Below are positions 38,992-49,616 of a stretch of 64,000 bases of DNA, piece after piece. The stretch comes from an uncultured Bacteroidales bacterium (GTDB lineage Bacteria; Bacteroidota; Bacteroidia; Bacteroidales; UBA932). Position 1 is the first letter of the stretch. Every line of letters starts with the position of its first letter. The DNA lies in NCBI GenBank assembly GCA_946406355.1, contig CAMJKI010000002.1, positions 1-64,000 of the forward strand, read 5' to 3'. A program made the position numbers and the translations under genes. The notes under the pieces were generated by a model that saw only the letters and a list, made by a program, of their open reading frames with translations, had not been told where the DNA came from and did no database searches.

Positions 38992-40941
38992 TTAGTCTTT
39001 ATAGTTACGGGTTGCTATCTTAATATTCTCATACTTAAGCGGTTCCTTGTGCAGTTCAGGCTCCTTGCCCTCACCCTTGTATTCCCAGGCGCCCACATAC
39101 ATGAAGTTTTCGTCGTCACGCTTGGTTTCGCCTTCCTCGGTTTGCATCTCCTCGCGGAAATGGCCGCCGCAGGATTCCTTGCGGTTAAGGGCGTCGCGGG
39201 CCATCAGTTCACCAATATCAAAGAAATCTGCCAAACGCAGGGCTTTCTCCAGTTCCTGGTTGAATTCCTCATTGGTACCGGGCACACGCACGGTTTTCCA
39301 GAATTCTTCGCGCAGGGCTTTGATTTCTTCAATACCCTTCTTAAGACCTGCCTCGTTACGGGCCATACCCACATACTCCCACATAATGTGGCCGAGTTTC
39401 TTGTGCAGGCTGTCCACGGTTTCCGTTCCCTTTACGGCAAAGAGTTTGGTAATACGCTCCTTCACTGCTTTTTCGGCCTCTTCAAATTCGGGAGCATTAG
39501 TGTCCGTCTTAGGCTCGGCAAACTTATGCGAAAGGTAATCGCCAATGGTGTAAGGCAGAATGAAATAGCCGTCGGCCAGACCCTGCATGAGGGCCGATGC
39601 GCCCAGACGGTTTCCGCCGTGGTCGGAGAAGTTGGCTTCGCCGATGGCGTACAGGCCAGGGATGGTGGTCTGCAGGTCGTAGTCTACCCAGAGGCCGCCC
39701 ATGGTGTAGTGGATGGCCGGATAAATCATCATCGGCTCTTCCCAAGGAGAAGAAGAAGTGATCTTCTCATACATGTCGAAGAGGTTGCCGTAGCGCTCCT
39801 GCACCCGCTGGTGACCCAGACGCTTGATGGCATCGGCAAAGTCCAGGAACACGGCCAGACCCGTTTCGTTTACGCCGAAGCCTGCATCGCAGCGCTCCTT
39901 GGCGGCACGGGAAGCCACGTCACGGGGAACCAGGTTGCCGAAGGCCGGATAACGGCGCTCCAGATAGTAATCACGATCCTCATCCGGAATCTGGGAAGGT
40001 TTTATTTCGTGCTTGCGCAACTTCATCACATCCTCCATCTTCTTGGGCACCCAGATGCGGCCGTCGTTACGCAGACTCTCAGACATCAGCGTAAGTTTGC
40101 ACTGCTGGTCTCCGTGAACCGGAATACAGGTGGGGTGAATCTGGGCAAAGCAGGGATTGGCAAAGAAAGCGCCCTTGCGGTAGGCCTGCATGGCGGCCGA
40201 TCCGTTGGAATTCATGGCGTTGGTAGAAAGGAAATAGGTATTTCCATAACCGCCGGTAGCCAGAACCACGGCATGGGCGCCGAAGCGCTCAATTTCACCG
40301 GTTACCAGGTTACGGGCAATGATACCCTTGGCCTGACCGTTGATGATAACCAGATCCAGCATCTCGTGCCGGGGATAGCTCTTTACGGTGCCGGCGGCAA
40401 TTTCCTTGTTCAGGGAAGCGTATGCACCCAGCAGCAGCTGCTGACCGGTTTGTCCGCGGGCATAGAAAGTACGGCTTACCTGCACACCGCCGAAGGAACG
40501 GTTGGCCAGATAGCCGCCGTATTCACGGGCAAAAGGAACGCCCTGTGCCACACACTGGTCGATGATGGCGGCACTAACCTCGGCCAGACGATAAACGTTG
40601 GCTTCGCGGGAACGATAGTCACCACCTTTGATGGTGTCGTAGAACAGACGGTAGATGGAGTCGTTGTCGTTCTGATAGTTCTTGGCAGCATTGATACCAC
40701 CCTGGGCGGCGATGGAATGCGCCCGGCGGGGAGAGTCGCTGATGCAGAAAATCTTGACGTTATATCCCAGCTCGCCCAGAGAGGCAGCTGCGGAAGCTCC
40801 GCCAAGACCGGTACCTACCACAATCACTTCCAGTTTCCGCTTGTTGTTGGGAGAAACAATCCGGATTTCGGCTTTACGCTTGGACCATTTTTCGGCAAGA
40901 GGTCCTTCCGGAATCTTGGAAATAAGTTTAGAATCGGCCAT
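38992..40941 (-). CDS. sdhA: Succinate dehydrogenase/fumarate reductase flavoprotein subunit
   Basis: [71 protein letters not shown]. Confidence 0.97.
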   Translation of the reverse strand: MADSKLISKIPEGPLAEKWSKRKAEIRIVSPNNKRKLEVIVVGTGLGGASAAASLGELGYNVKIFCISDSPRRAHSIAAQGGINAAKNYQNDNDSIYRLFYDTIKGGDYRSREANVYRLAEVSAAIIDQCVAQGVPFAREYGGYLANRSFGGVQVSRTFYARGQTGQQLLLGAYASLNKEIAAGTVKSYPRHEMLDLVIINGQAKGIIARNLVTGEIERFGAHAVVLATGGYGNTYFLSTNAMNSNGSAAMQAYRKGAFFANPCFAQIHPTCIPVHGDQQCKLTLMSESLRNDGRIWVPKKMEDVMKLRKHEIKPSQIPDEDRDYYLERRYPAFGNLVPRDVASRAAKERCDAGFGVNETGLAVFLDFADAIKRLGHQRVQERYGNLFDMYEKITSSSPWEEPMMIYPAIHYTMGGLWVDYDLQTTIPGLYAIGEANFSDHGGNRLGASALMQGLADGYFILPYTIGDYLSHKFAEPKTDTNAPEFEEAEKAVKERITKLFAVKGTETVDSLHKKLGHIMWEYVGMARNEAGLKKGIEEIKALREEFWKTVRVPGTNEEFNQELEKALRLADFFDIGELMARDALNRKESCGGHFREEMQTEEGETKRDDENFMYVGAWEYKGEGKEPELHKEPLKYENIKIATRNYKD

Positions 40942-41019
40942 ATAATTAATAAATTGTGTTTCTATTTGACAAAAATAAGCATTTTTCGTGAATAAATTAT
41001 GAAAAATGAGGACTATTCC

Positions 41020-42057
41020 TTAAAATAGCGTATTGTCTTCGGGATTATACTTACGCTGCACAAGATAGGATTCCAGTCCCAAATGCTTATATGCCAGTTC
41101 GGTTGCCACCCGGCCCCGTTGCGTACGGATTATAAATCCTTCCTTTATGAGGAAAGGTTCATACACCTCTTCCAGGGTTCCACTGTCTTCACTTACAGAA
41201 GTAGCCAGCGTGCCGATGCCCACCGGACCTCCCTTGAAGTTGACGATGAGCGTCCTGAGTATCTTATTGTCTATACCGTCCAGTCCCCGCTTGTCTATCT
41301 TGAGTTTGTTAAGGGCAAAACGCGTGATTTCCAGGTTGATGCGTCCGTCTCCCAGCACCTGGGCAAAATCCCGTACCCGCCTTAGCAGCGCATTGGCTAT
41401 ACGCGCAGTACCCCTGCTCCTGAGAGCAATTTCCATAGCCGCATCCTCATCAATATCCAAAGCCAGTATCTTGGCACTGCGTATTACAATATTCTTCAAA
41501 TCGTTAACATCGTAATACTCCAAGGCACAGGTAATTCCAAAACGGGCCCTGAGCGGGGCAGTTAATAATCCGCTACGGGTAGTTGCACCCACCAGGGTAA
41601 AGGGATTCAAGGCAATTCTCACCGACCTGGCTCCCGGCCCCTTGTCTATCATGATATCTATCACATAGTCCTCCATGGCCGAGTACAGGTACTCTTCCAC
41701 TTCCGGAGAAAGCCGATGGATTTCGTCTATAAAAAGAACGTCTCCCGTTTCCAGCGAGGTGAGCAGTCCGGCCAGATCGCCCGGTTTATCCAGCACCGGC
41801 CCGGAAGTCACCTTCATTTTTACCCCCATCTCGTTGGCAATAATATGAGCCAGGGTGGTTTTACCCAGTCCGGGAGGCCCGTGGAACAGCACATGATCCA
41901 AAGCTTCCTTCCTGAGTTTGGCGGCCTTAATATATATCCTCAGGTTGGATACAATTTCACTCTGTCCGGTGAAGTCGTCCAGTTCCTGCGGCCTTATTAT
42001 TCCGTCAAATTCACTATCTTTGCGGTCTACTGTGCTATGTGGGTCGAATTCGTTCAT
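41020..42057 (-). CDS. ruvB: Holliday junction helicase RuvB
   Basis: [66 protein letters not shown]. Confidence 0.97.
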   Translation of the reverse strand: MNEFDPHSTVDRKDSEFDGIIRPQELDDFTGQSEIVSNLRIYIKAAKLRKEALDHVLFHGPPGLGKTTLAHIIANEMGVKMKVTSGPVLDKPGDLAGLLTSLETGDVLFIDEIHRLSPEVEEYLYSAMEDYVIDIMIDKGPGARSVRIALNPFTLVGATTRSGLLTAPLRARFGITCALEYYDVNDLKNIVIRSAKILALDIDEDAAMEIALRSRGTARIANALLRRVRDFAQVLGDGRINLEITRFALNKLKIDKRGLDGIDNKILRTLIVNFKGGPVGIGTLATSVSEDSGTLEEVYEPFLIKEGFIIRTQRGRVATELAYKHLGLESYLVQRKYNPEDNTLF

Positions 42058-42130
42058 AAAATCAGCGATTCAATTCAAGTACAAATATAGTCTTTTTATT
42101 TTTAAGATTGTTGTTTTTAATAATACGGTT

Positions 42131-42325
42131 AATAAGTTGATAACTTATATTAATTAATTGAAAATCTTTTAATTATATATAGTAAAAGTTTGTTGAAAAC
42201 ATAGAAATTCCGGGTTGATAAACTATGAATAACCGGTCAGGCTAAAACTGTTCTAATTATCAACACACTTATAAACAGGGTTATCAACAGGTTATCAACC
42301 GGCAAAAATGGGAAAATGTTGATAA
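42131..42325. other. oriC: Candidate replication origin: DnaA-box-like array and AT-rich tract
   Basis: Direct repeats TTATCAACA (42257), TTATAAACA (42269), TTATCAACA (42281), TTATCAACC (42292), at 12/12/11-bp steps; inverted copies GTTGATAAA (42214) and TGTTGATAA (42317); ATAAGTT-GAT-AACTTAT (42131-42147); AT-rich DNA 42090-42200. Confidence 0.5.
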
Positions 42326-45300
42326 GTGAAAAATCAACTGAACTGCTAAGGAAGCAAATCCAATCATCGGAGGAATGCTTCTGCAGCGGGCTTTTTTTAT
42401 CGGCCCGCTGGTTTGTGTTTTCCCAGATTGCCAGGGATAATATCCATCTGGTAGTGCTTCCTACCAGGGAAACAGCGGAATATTGCGCTGCCGATTTATA
42501 TAATCTGATAGAAGGGGACCGTATTTTCTTCCTGCCCGAGTCGGGAAAAGGCGTGGAAAGAAGCAATTACAAGTCTTCCCTGGGCGTGCAGCGTACCGCC
42601 GCCATAGGAAAGTTGCTTCAGAAGCAGGAAGATTTATTGGTATTGGTAACTTATCCGTCGGCCCTGGAAGAATACGTTCCGGCTCCGGAAGCACTTAAGG
42701 ATGCTTTATTTACCATCAGGCCCGGAGACCGGCTTCCCTACGCAGAACTTACGGAAAAACTCATTACGGAAAACTTCGAGAAGGTAGATTTTGTTTCCAT
42801 ACCCGGGCAGTTTTCCGTGCGGGGTGCCGTAATAGATATCTTCTCCTATTCAACGGATAAACCCTATCGGCTTTCCTTCTTCGGCAACGAAGTAGAAAAG
42901 ATCCATCTCTTCGACTGCAATACCCAGCTTTCCATAGAAACGGTGGAGCAGGCCGATATTTATCCGGACATTGCATCCAGGGAAACAACTGAAACAGAAG
43001 GAGTAAGCCTGGTAAGCCTTTTACCGGCCAATACGCTGGTGTGGCTGGATTCATCGGATATGTATAAGGGGAGCGCCTTCTTTGACGAACTGCTTTCCAG
43101 AAGGCATGTGTATCTGGATATACCCTTAAACAAAGCCGATGTAAAAGCCGTTCCCTTTTCCATAGCGCCGCAACCCGTTTTCAACAAAAACTTCGAACTC
43201 CTCATTTCCGACATTAAGGAAAAAAAGGAGGATAATTACCAGGTTTTCATTTACGGGGAAAAGGAAAGCCAGCTGGAGCGTCTCCGTTCCATCATGCTGC
43301 AGGACCAGCATGCCCTGATACCGGAGTTCGTAAAGGGAAAGAATATTCATTCCGGCTTTATAGACAAAGACAGCAAAATCTGCTGCTATACCGACCATGA
43401 GATATTCGACCGTTTCCACCGGGTTAGGATGCGCCGTACGGTGGATAAGTCGGAACAACTCACTTTGAATGAGCTGAGCGCCTTTAATTTAGGTGATTAC
43501 ATTGTACATATCGATCATGGTATAGGAGTTTTCGGCGGCCTGGTTAAAATGAAGGACGACCATGGCCGGGTGCACGAGGTTGTTAAGCTGATGTATAACG
43601 GCGGAGACGTAGTGTTTGTTTCCGTCCATTCCCTGCATAAAATTTCCCGCTTCCGTTCCAAGGACGGCGAGCAGCCCCGCATCAACAAGTTGGGATCCAA
43701 GACCTGGGGTGCCATGAAGACGGCAGCCAAGTCCCGGATGAAGGATATAGCCAAGGATCTCATACAATTATATGCCCGCCGACGCGCATCCAAAGGCTTT
43801 GCTTTCTCGGCCGATACCTACCTGCAGGAAGAGCTGGAATCGTCCTTTATGTACGAGGATACGCCCGATCAGGAAAAGGCCACCAGGGCGGTAAAGCAGG
43901 ATATGGAAGATACCTGCCCCATGGACCGGCTCATTTGCGGCGATGTGGGCTTCGGTAAAACGGAAGTGGCCATCCGGGCCGCTTTCAAGGCCGTTTCCGA
44001 TTCCAAGCAGGTGGCAGTACTGGTACCTACCACCATCCTTTCCCTGCAACATTACGAAACCTTCAAGTCCCGCCTGCAGAATTTTCCCTGCACCGTAGAA
44101 TATGTAAGCCGATTAAAGACGGCCAAACAGATTACCGACATCAAGAAACGCCTGAAGGAAGGGAGTATAGACATCCTCATCGGCACGCATAAAATTCTGG
44201 GCGCCGGCTTTGAATTCAAAGATCTGGGACTTCTGGTCATTGACGAAGAGCAGAAATTCGGCGTATCGGCCAAGGAAAAACTGCGGCAGATGAAAAATGC
44301 CGTGGATACCCTTACCCTTACAGCTACCCCCATTCCCCGTACCCTGCAGTTCTCCTTGTTGGGAGCACGGGATCTATCAATTATTAATACACCTCCGCCC
44401 AACCGTATTCCCATCCAGACCGAGATTATCCTTTTCAACGAAGAGGAAATCAAGAGCATCATCAGTTATGAACTCAACCGGGGCGGACAAATCTTCTTCC
44501 TGCACAACAAAGTGGAGGAACTGCCTGCCATTCACGACATTCTGCACCGTCTGGTGCCGGATATGAAAATATGCATAGCCCACGGGCAAATGGAGTCACA
44601 CGACCTGGAAGACCGGATGCTGGCCTTCATGCGGGGCGACTACGACTTGCTGCTGTGCACCACCATCATCGAAAACGGCCTGGATATTCCCAACGCCAAC
44701 ACCATCCTGGTGAACCAGGCCCAGAATATCGGGCTCAGCGACCTGCATCAGCTCAGGGGCCGGGTGGGCCGCTCCAACAAGAAAGCCTTCTGCTACCTGA
44801 TAGTGCCGCCGCTGGCCAGTATTACCGACGATGCCCGCCGCAGGCTCCGCGCCATTGAAGAATTCTCCGACTTGGGAAGCGGCTTCAACATTGCCATGCA
44901 GGACCTGGATATCCGGGGCGCCGGCAACCTCCTGGGCGCCGAGCAAAGCGGTTTCATTGCCGATATGGGCTACGAAACCTATCAGAAGATTCTGTCCGAA
45001 GCCATGGAGGAACTGGGCGTGGAAACCGGTATCAGCGTAAGAAAGAACGAAGAACTGTATGTGGAAGACTGCACCCTGGAAACCGACCAGCCGGCCCATA
45101 TACCCGACGATTATATAGACATAACGGCCGAAAAGATAAGGATCTACAAGCAGCTGGATGCCCTCACCGACGACCGCGAGATAGACCGCCTGGGCAAGCA
45201 GCTGGCCGACCGTTTCGGCCCGCTTCCCAAAGAGGTGGAAAACCTGCTCTATGTGGTTAAAATAAGGAATTTGGGCGTAAAGATGGGATTCGAGAAGATT

Positions 45301-45510
45301 ATCATCAAGAACGGCATGCAAATCATGTTCTTCGTTTCCAATCCCATGTCGGCCTACTACCGTTCCAGCCAGTTCGAAAAGATCCTCAAAAAGGTGGCGG
45401 ACAATCCGTCCATGTACAAGTTCAACCAGGACGGCGGCAAACTCCGCACGGTATCCCGTGGCATTACCAGCCTGGAAGGAGCCCTCTACATTTTGAAAAA
45501 ACTGCAATAA
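42316..45510 (+). CDS. mfd: Transcription-repair coupling factor Mfd
   Basis: GDYIVHIDHGIGVFGGL, DRLICGDVGFGKTEVAIRAAFKA, VIDEEQKFGVSAKEKLR, LTLTATPIPRTLQFSLLGARDLS. Confidence 0.97.
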   Translation: MLISEKSTELLRKQIQSSEECFCSGLFLSARWFVFSQIARDNIHLVVLPTRETAEYCAADLYNLIEGDRIFFLPESGKGVERSNYKSSLGVQRTAAIGKLLQKQEDLLVLVTYPSALEEYVPAPEALKDALFTIRPGDRLPYAELTEKLITENFEKVDFVSIPGQFSVRGAVIDIFSYSTDKPYRLSFFGNEVEKIHLFDCNTQLSIETVEQADIYPDIASRETTETEGVSLVSLLPANTLVWLDSSDMYKGSAFFDELLSRRHVYLDIPLNKADVKAVPFSIAPQPVFNKNFELLISDIKEKKEDNYQVFIYGEKESQLERLRSIMLQDQHALIPEFVKGKNIHSGFIDKDSKICCYTDHEIFDRFHRVRMRRTVDKSEQLTLNELSAFNLGDYIVHIDHGIGVFGGLVKMKDDHGRVHEVVKLMYNGGDVVFVSVHSLHKISRFRSKDGEQPRINKLGSKTWGAMKTAAKSRMKDIAKDLIQLYARRRASKGFAFSADTYLQEELESSFMYEDTPDQEKATRAVKQDMEDTCPMDRLICGDVGFGKTEVAIRAAFKAVSDSKQVAVLVPTTILSLQHYETFKSRLQNFPCTVEYVSRLKTAKQITDIKKRLKEGSIDILIGTHKILGAGFEFKDLGLLVIDEEQKFGVSAKEKLRQMKNAVDTLTLTATPIPRTLQFSLLGARDLSIINTPPPNRIPIQTEIILFNEEEIKSIISYELNRGGQIFFLHNKVEELPAIHDILHRLVPDMKICIAHGQMESHDLEDRMLAFMRGDYDLLLCTTIIENGLDIPNANTILVNQAQNIGLSDLHQLRGRVGRSNKKAFCYLIVPPLASITDDARRRLRAIEEFSDLGSGFNIAMQDLDIRGAGNLLGAEQSGFIADMGYETYQKILSEAMEELGVETGISVRKNEELYVEDCTLETDQPAHIPDDYIDITAEKIRIYKQLDALTDDREIDRLGKQLADRFGPLPKEVENLLYVVKIRNLGVKMGFEKIIIKNGMQIMFFVSNPMSAYYRSSQFEKILKKVADNPSMYKFNQDGGKLRTVSRGITSLEGALYILKKLQ

Positions 45511-45538
45511 TAGTTAAATTTGCAGGTTACCATAAACT

Positions 45539-46267
45539 ATGTCCAACTTAGTTGTAGAAATAGGAAATACAGCGCTCAAGGCTGCCTGGAGCAGCCGGAT
45601 GACGCTGGGAAAAACCTTCCGCTACCAGGGAGAGAAGGTGACAGATTTCATTTTGTCGCTAACTGCCCGTGAAAAGCCGGCGGTAATGGTGGTTTCCTCG
45701 GTATTTCCCCTTTCCGAAGCCGATATCCAGCGCCTTGCCCCGGAGTGCGGAAAACTGATAGTGTTGGACAAAAACAACAGGGAATTCCTTTTGTCACAGG
45801 GGCTTCCCTCCTACTTGTCCTACGACCGCGCCGCTTCCGTGGTGGCTGTTCGCTATCTTTTCAAGGGCCGGGGATGCACCATTGTAGATTTTGGAACCAC
45901 CCTTTCCATAGATTTCACTTCGGAAGAAGGCCTGTACCGCGGAGGAAATGTATCGCTGGGATGCCGTACCCGTTTCAAGGCCCTCAGCCGATATTCCCGC
46001 GCCCTTCCGCTGGTGGATACGCCGGAAAATCCGGAGGTAATCGGCCTTTCCGAAACCGCCTCCCTGGAGAGCGGAGTGGTGTCGGGCATTATATTTGAAA
46101 TTGAGGGCTACCTGGGCTTGAATCCCCAAAATATAGCCGTTTTCACGGGTGGAGACGCTAATTATTTTGCAAAACGGATGAAAAGTTCCATATTTGTAAT
46201 TTGTAACCTCGTGTTGATGGGGTTGGCACTAATAGCTGACGAGTATGCTCAGAAGATGGAAAAATAG
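45539..46267 (+). CDS. coaX: Type III pantothenate kinase
   Basis: MSNLVVEIGNTALKAAW, CTIVDFGTTLSIDF, GNVSLGCRTRFKALSRYSRALPLV. Confidence 0.92.
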   Translation: MSNLVVEIGNTALKAAWSSRMTLGKTFRYQGEKVTDFILSLTAREKPAVMVVSSVFPLSEADIQRLAPECGKLIVLDKNNREFLLSQGLPSYLSYDRAASVVAVRYLFKGRGCTIVDFGTTLSIDFTSEEGLYRGGNVSLGCRTRFKALSRYSRALPLVDTPENPEVIGLSETASLESGVVSGIIFEIEGYLGLNPQNIAVFTGGDANYFAKRMKSSIFVICNLVLMGLALIADEYAQKMEK

Positions 46268-47537
46268 GTTATTGGCAGTGATTATTCCCCTGATGGTTCC
46301 GTTTGTGGCTCAGGCCCAGACCGATGGAACCTACAGTGGTTTTTCCCCTTATTCCGTATATGGAATAGGGCAGATGCATCAGGGAGGCACCGCCTGGAAC
46401 CGTGGAATGGGAGGAATCGGCATAGCTGCTCGTAACAGGCGTTTCATCAATATCTTGAATCCGGCATCGGTCACCGCCCGGGACACCTTGTCTTTTATGA
46501 CCGATTTGGGCGTTACAACCAAATTCTCCCTTTTCATGCAAGACAGCAAAAAGGCGCCCAACGTTACAATGAACATAGAGGATTTTGTAATGTCCTTCCC
46601 GCTGTGGAATCACACGGCCATGATGGTGGGCATTAATCCCCTCAGCGATGTAGGTTATAAGATAACCTCTTCCAAGATAGATCTTTACACAACGCAGAAT
46701 ACGTTCACCTCGGCCGGAAACGGTGGCATCTATCAGGTGTTCGCCGCTTTTGGCGGCACCCTGTGGAACCGCCTTTCCCTGGGTGTACAGGGCATGTATG
46801 TCTTTGGAAACGTGAATAAATCGGCCACCCAAAGCTATGCCGATGAAACCTACCGCACCTATCACAGCGGCGATTCGCTGCAGGTGAACAACCTGGGTGT
46901 TAAATTCGGCCTGCAGTACGAACAGCCGCTCAGCACCACTTCTTTCCTTACGCTGGGCGCCACGTATAGGCTTTCCACCAGCATGAACGGACACCATATC
47001 CATTATCTGGAAGAAGGTTCGTACTACCGCGAAAGGAAGGAAACACTGCTTTCCAGCGCCGGCCTCCGTTTTGGCGACGAACTGGGCGTAGGCCTGTCGT
47101 ACCGCAAGTCGGATACCTTCCTTATAGAAGCGGACTATACCCGTTCGGACTGGAGCCGATGCGGATTTGATGCCGTTGCCGGCCTGTCCAATGTGGGAGA
47201 CCGTACGTTTGCCGCATCTACCGCCCAGTCGTTCCGGCTGGGAGCGGAATGGACGCCCAACCGCAACGATATCCGTTATTACCTCAAGCGTTGTACCTAC
47301 CGGGTGGGCGCCTATTACGACCAGTCCTATTATACCGTTGACGGGCAGCATATAGATGCAGTGGGCATTACCCTGGGCATGACGGCCCCCGTCTTCCGTT
47401 ACTACAACGGTCTTTCCCTGGGCCTGGATTTCGGCCGCCGCGGCCTGGCTCCCGGACAGGTAAAAGAGTATTTTGTGGGCATCAATGTGGGCTTCAACCT
47501 CTTTGATATCTGGTTCCAGAAACCCATGTACGATTAA
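46245..47537 (+). CDS. Outer-membrane beta-barrel protein of the coaX-lptC cluster
   Basis: Signal peptide; 'YSGFSPYSVYGIGQMHQGGTAWNRGMGGIGIAARNRRFINILNPAS'; alternating strands; ends 'VGFNLFDIWFQKPMYD'. Confidence 0.7.
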   Translation: MLRRWKNRLLAVIIPLMVPFVAQAQTDGTYSGFSPYSVYGIGQMHQGGTAWNRGMGGIGIAARNRRFINILNPASVTARDTLSFMTDLGVTTKFSLFMQDSKKAPNVTMNIEDFVMSFPLWNHTAMMVGINPLSDVGYKITSSKIDLYTTQNTFTSAGNGGIYQVFAAFGGTLWNRLSLGVQGMYVFGNVNKSATQSYADETYRTYHSGDSLQVNNLGVKFGLQYEQPLSTTSFLTLGATYRLSTSMNGHHIHYLEEGSYYRERKETLLSSAGLRFGDELGVGLSYRKSDTFLIEADYTRSDWSRCGFDAVAGLSNVGDRTFAASTAQSFRLGAEWTPNRNDIRYYLKRCTYRVGAYYDQSYYTVDGQHIDAVGITLGMTAPVFRYYNGLSLGLDFGRRGLAPGQVKEYFVGINVGFNLFDIWFQKPMYD

Positions 47538-47595
47538 TTTAGCACGATACTTGTAAATATTGGTCCCAAACAGGAAACAAACAAAATCTAACGAT

Positions 47596-48924
47596 ATGAA
47601 AAAATTAGTTCTTACCTTCTTCGCCGCGTCGGTAGCTCTCCTTTCCGCAGGGTTTACCGCATCTGCCCAGGGCAAGTATGGCGCCGACAGCGCCGAGTGC
47701 ATCAAGTACCTTTCCTACTATCAGGAGTACTACAAGCAAAAGAATTACGATTCGGCACTTCCCAACTGGAGAAGGGCCTACGCCCTGTGCCCCGCCACGG
47801 CTTCCCAGAACATGTTCGTGCACGGCACAACGCTCATGACCCAGCAGTACAACAAGGTGAAGGATGCCGCCTGGAAATCGGCCATCGTAGATACCATCCT
47901 TACCCTGCAGGACCAGCGTATGACTGCCTATCCCAAGAACAGGGCTACCATCCTGAACAACAAGGGACAGTACATGATCAACTATCGTGGTGAGGACGCC
48001 GCCTACCTCTATAAGAATCTCAACGAGATTATGGACGAGCTGGGCGCCGGCACCAAGCGCGACATCCTGGTTAAGGTACTGCAGGCTTCCATCAGCCTCT
48101 ATCGTGAGAACCAGCTGCAGGCCGACGAGGTTATCGGCATGTACGACAAAGTGTCCGAACTCATTGAAAAGGCCGAGGCCAAGAACGAGTCCGACGAGGA
48201 AGAGAACCTGAAGGCCAAGGCTACCATCGAGTCCCTGTTCGCCGACAGCAAGGTGGCTTCCTGCGATAACCTCATAGCCATCTTCGGTCCCCGCTACGAG
48301 GCCGATCCGGAGAACATCACCCTGGTTTCCAATATCGTGAAGCTCATGAACACCGCCGAGGACTGCGCCTCCAACGACCTGTACCTCAAGGCTGTTACCT
48401 CCATGTATAAGCTGGATCCTTCCTACAAGAGCGCCTATGCCCTGTTCCGCCTGAATTCGGCCCGCGGCAATATAGCCGACGCCGGCAAGTATATGGAAGA
48501 GGCTATCGCCGCTCCGGAGTCCGATCCTGCCACCGACGCCCAGTACTACTACGAACTGGCCCTGTTCGCCTACAAGAACGGCATGCGTTCCAAGGCCTAC
48601 GAGAGCGCCCGCAAGGCTATCGACATGGACTATGGCTATGCCGGCAAGGCCTACATCATCCTGGGCAACCTCTGGGCTTCCGTAAGCTGCGACGGAGATG
48701 TTAACAAGTATGCCCGCTACTGGGCCGCCACGGACTGCTACCAGAAGGCCCGCAGCGCCGATCCTACCGTAGCCGACGAAGCTTCCGCTTCCATTTCCAG
48801 CGTAAGCCGCTATTATCCCGAGGCCAGTGAAATCTTCATGTACGACCTGGGCGCCGGCCAGAGCTACACCGTTTCCTGCGGTGGCATGACCGCCACAACT
48901 ACGGTACGTGTGAACAACAGATAG
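47596..48924 (+). CDS. TPR-containing exported protein
   Basis: Signal peptide MKKLVLTFFAASVALLSAGFTASAQ; helical repeats ('YYELALFAYKNGMRSKAYESARKAIDMDYGYAGKAYIILGNLW'). Confidence 0.75.
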   Translation: MKKLVLTFFAASVALLSAGFTASAQGKYGADSAECIKYLSYYQEYYKQKNYDSALPNWRRAYALCPATASQNMFVHGTTLMTQQYNKVKDAAWKSAIVDTILTLQDQRMTAYPKNRATILNNKGQYMINYRGEDAAYLYKNLNEIMDELGAGTKRDILVKVLQASISLYRENQLQADEVIGMYDKVSELIEKAEAKNESDEEENLKAKATIESLFADSKVASCDNLIAIFGPRYEADPENITLVSNIVKLMNTAEDCASNDLYLKAVTSMYKLDPSYKSAYALFRLNSARGNIADAGKYMEEAIAAPESDPATDAQYYYELALFAYKNGMRSKAYESARKAIDMDYGYAGKAYIILGNLWASVSCDGDVNKYARYWAATDCYQKARSADPTVADEASASISSVSRYYPEASEIFMYDLGAGQSYTVSCGGMTATTTVRVNNR

Positions 48925-49547
48925 TGAAGGCAAAATACATATTCAGGACGATGGCAAGCACTCTGGTGCTTGCTTTCGTCGTTTATTCGTGCAAGGGCAA
49001 TCTGTCCGAGGCCGAGAAGCTGGACCTGAACAAAATACCCCTCCAGACCGTAGATGACATGTTCTATGTGCAGACGGAAAACGGCCGGCTGAAAACGCGG
49101 ATAGAGGCCGCCAGGATGGAGGCTTACGAAAAGGATACCCTTTCCTATGACCTGTTTCCCAATGGTGTGAGCTATTTCGGATACGGGGACGACGGCTCGC
49201 TGGAAACCACTATCACAGCCCAGCAGGCCCGTCACGACAAGAATAAGGGGGGAAAGGATAAATGGTCGGTCTTCGGCAATGTGGTTATCCGGAATATCAT
49301 CAAGCAGGAAACCATGGAAACCGACACCCTGTATTGGGATCAGGAGGCCCAGGAAATCTGGACCGACTGCTACATCAAGATGACTTCTCCCAGCGGAATT
49401 CTGCAGGGATACGGGATGCGTTCCGACGAAATGGCGCGCAACGCCATCCTGCTTTCTCCCTTCGACAACGAGTTCATTGTAGAGAAGGATTCAACGGTGG
49501 TAGTCATTGATTCCGTTAATTTTATAGGGCCGATGTTAAAAAAATAG
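48924..49547 (+). CDS. lptC: LptC-like LPS export periplasmic protein (GTG start overlapping upstream TAG)
   Basis: N-terminal TM/lipobox; 'DMFYVQTENGRLKTRIEAARMEAYEKDTLSYDLFPNGVSYFGYGDDGSLETTITAQQARHDKNK..WSVFGNVVIRN'. Confidence 0.75.
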   Translation: MKAKYIFRTMASTLVLAFVVYSCKGNLSEAEKLDLNKIPLQTVDDMFYVQTENGRLKTRIEAARMEAYEKDTLSYDLFPNGVSYFGYGDDGSLETTITAQQARHDKNKGGKDKWSVFGNVVIRNIIKQETMETDTLYWDQEAQEIWTDCYIKMTSPSGILQGYGMRSDEMARNAILLSPFDNEFIVEKDSTVVVIDSVNFIGPMLKK

Positions 49548-49616
49548 TGGTTAATTGGAAAGATTTTCGTAATTTTGCAGCCCTTATCGAGTAAAAATTA
49601 AAAAACAGATAAAAAA

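Noticed and set aside
39049-40995. 648-aa plus-strand ORF opposite sdhA
   Set aside because: Antisense shadow of a highly conserved gene.
42257-42300. CRISPR-like direct repeats
   Set aside because: Units of 9 bp at 11-12-bp spacing are far too short for CRISPR repeat-spacer structure; better explained as DnaA-type boxes.
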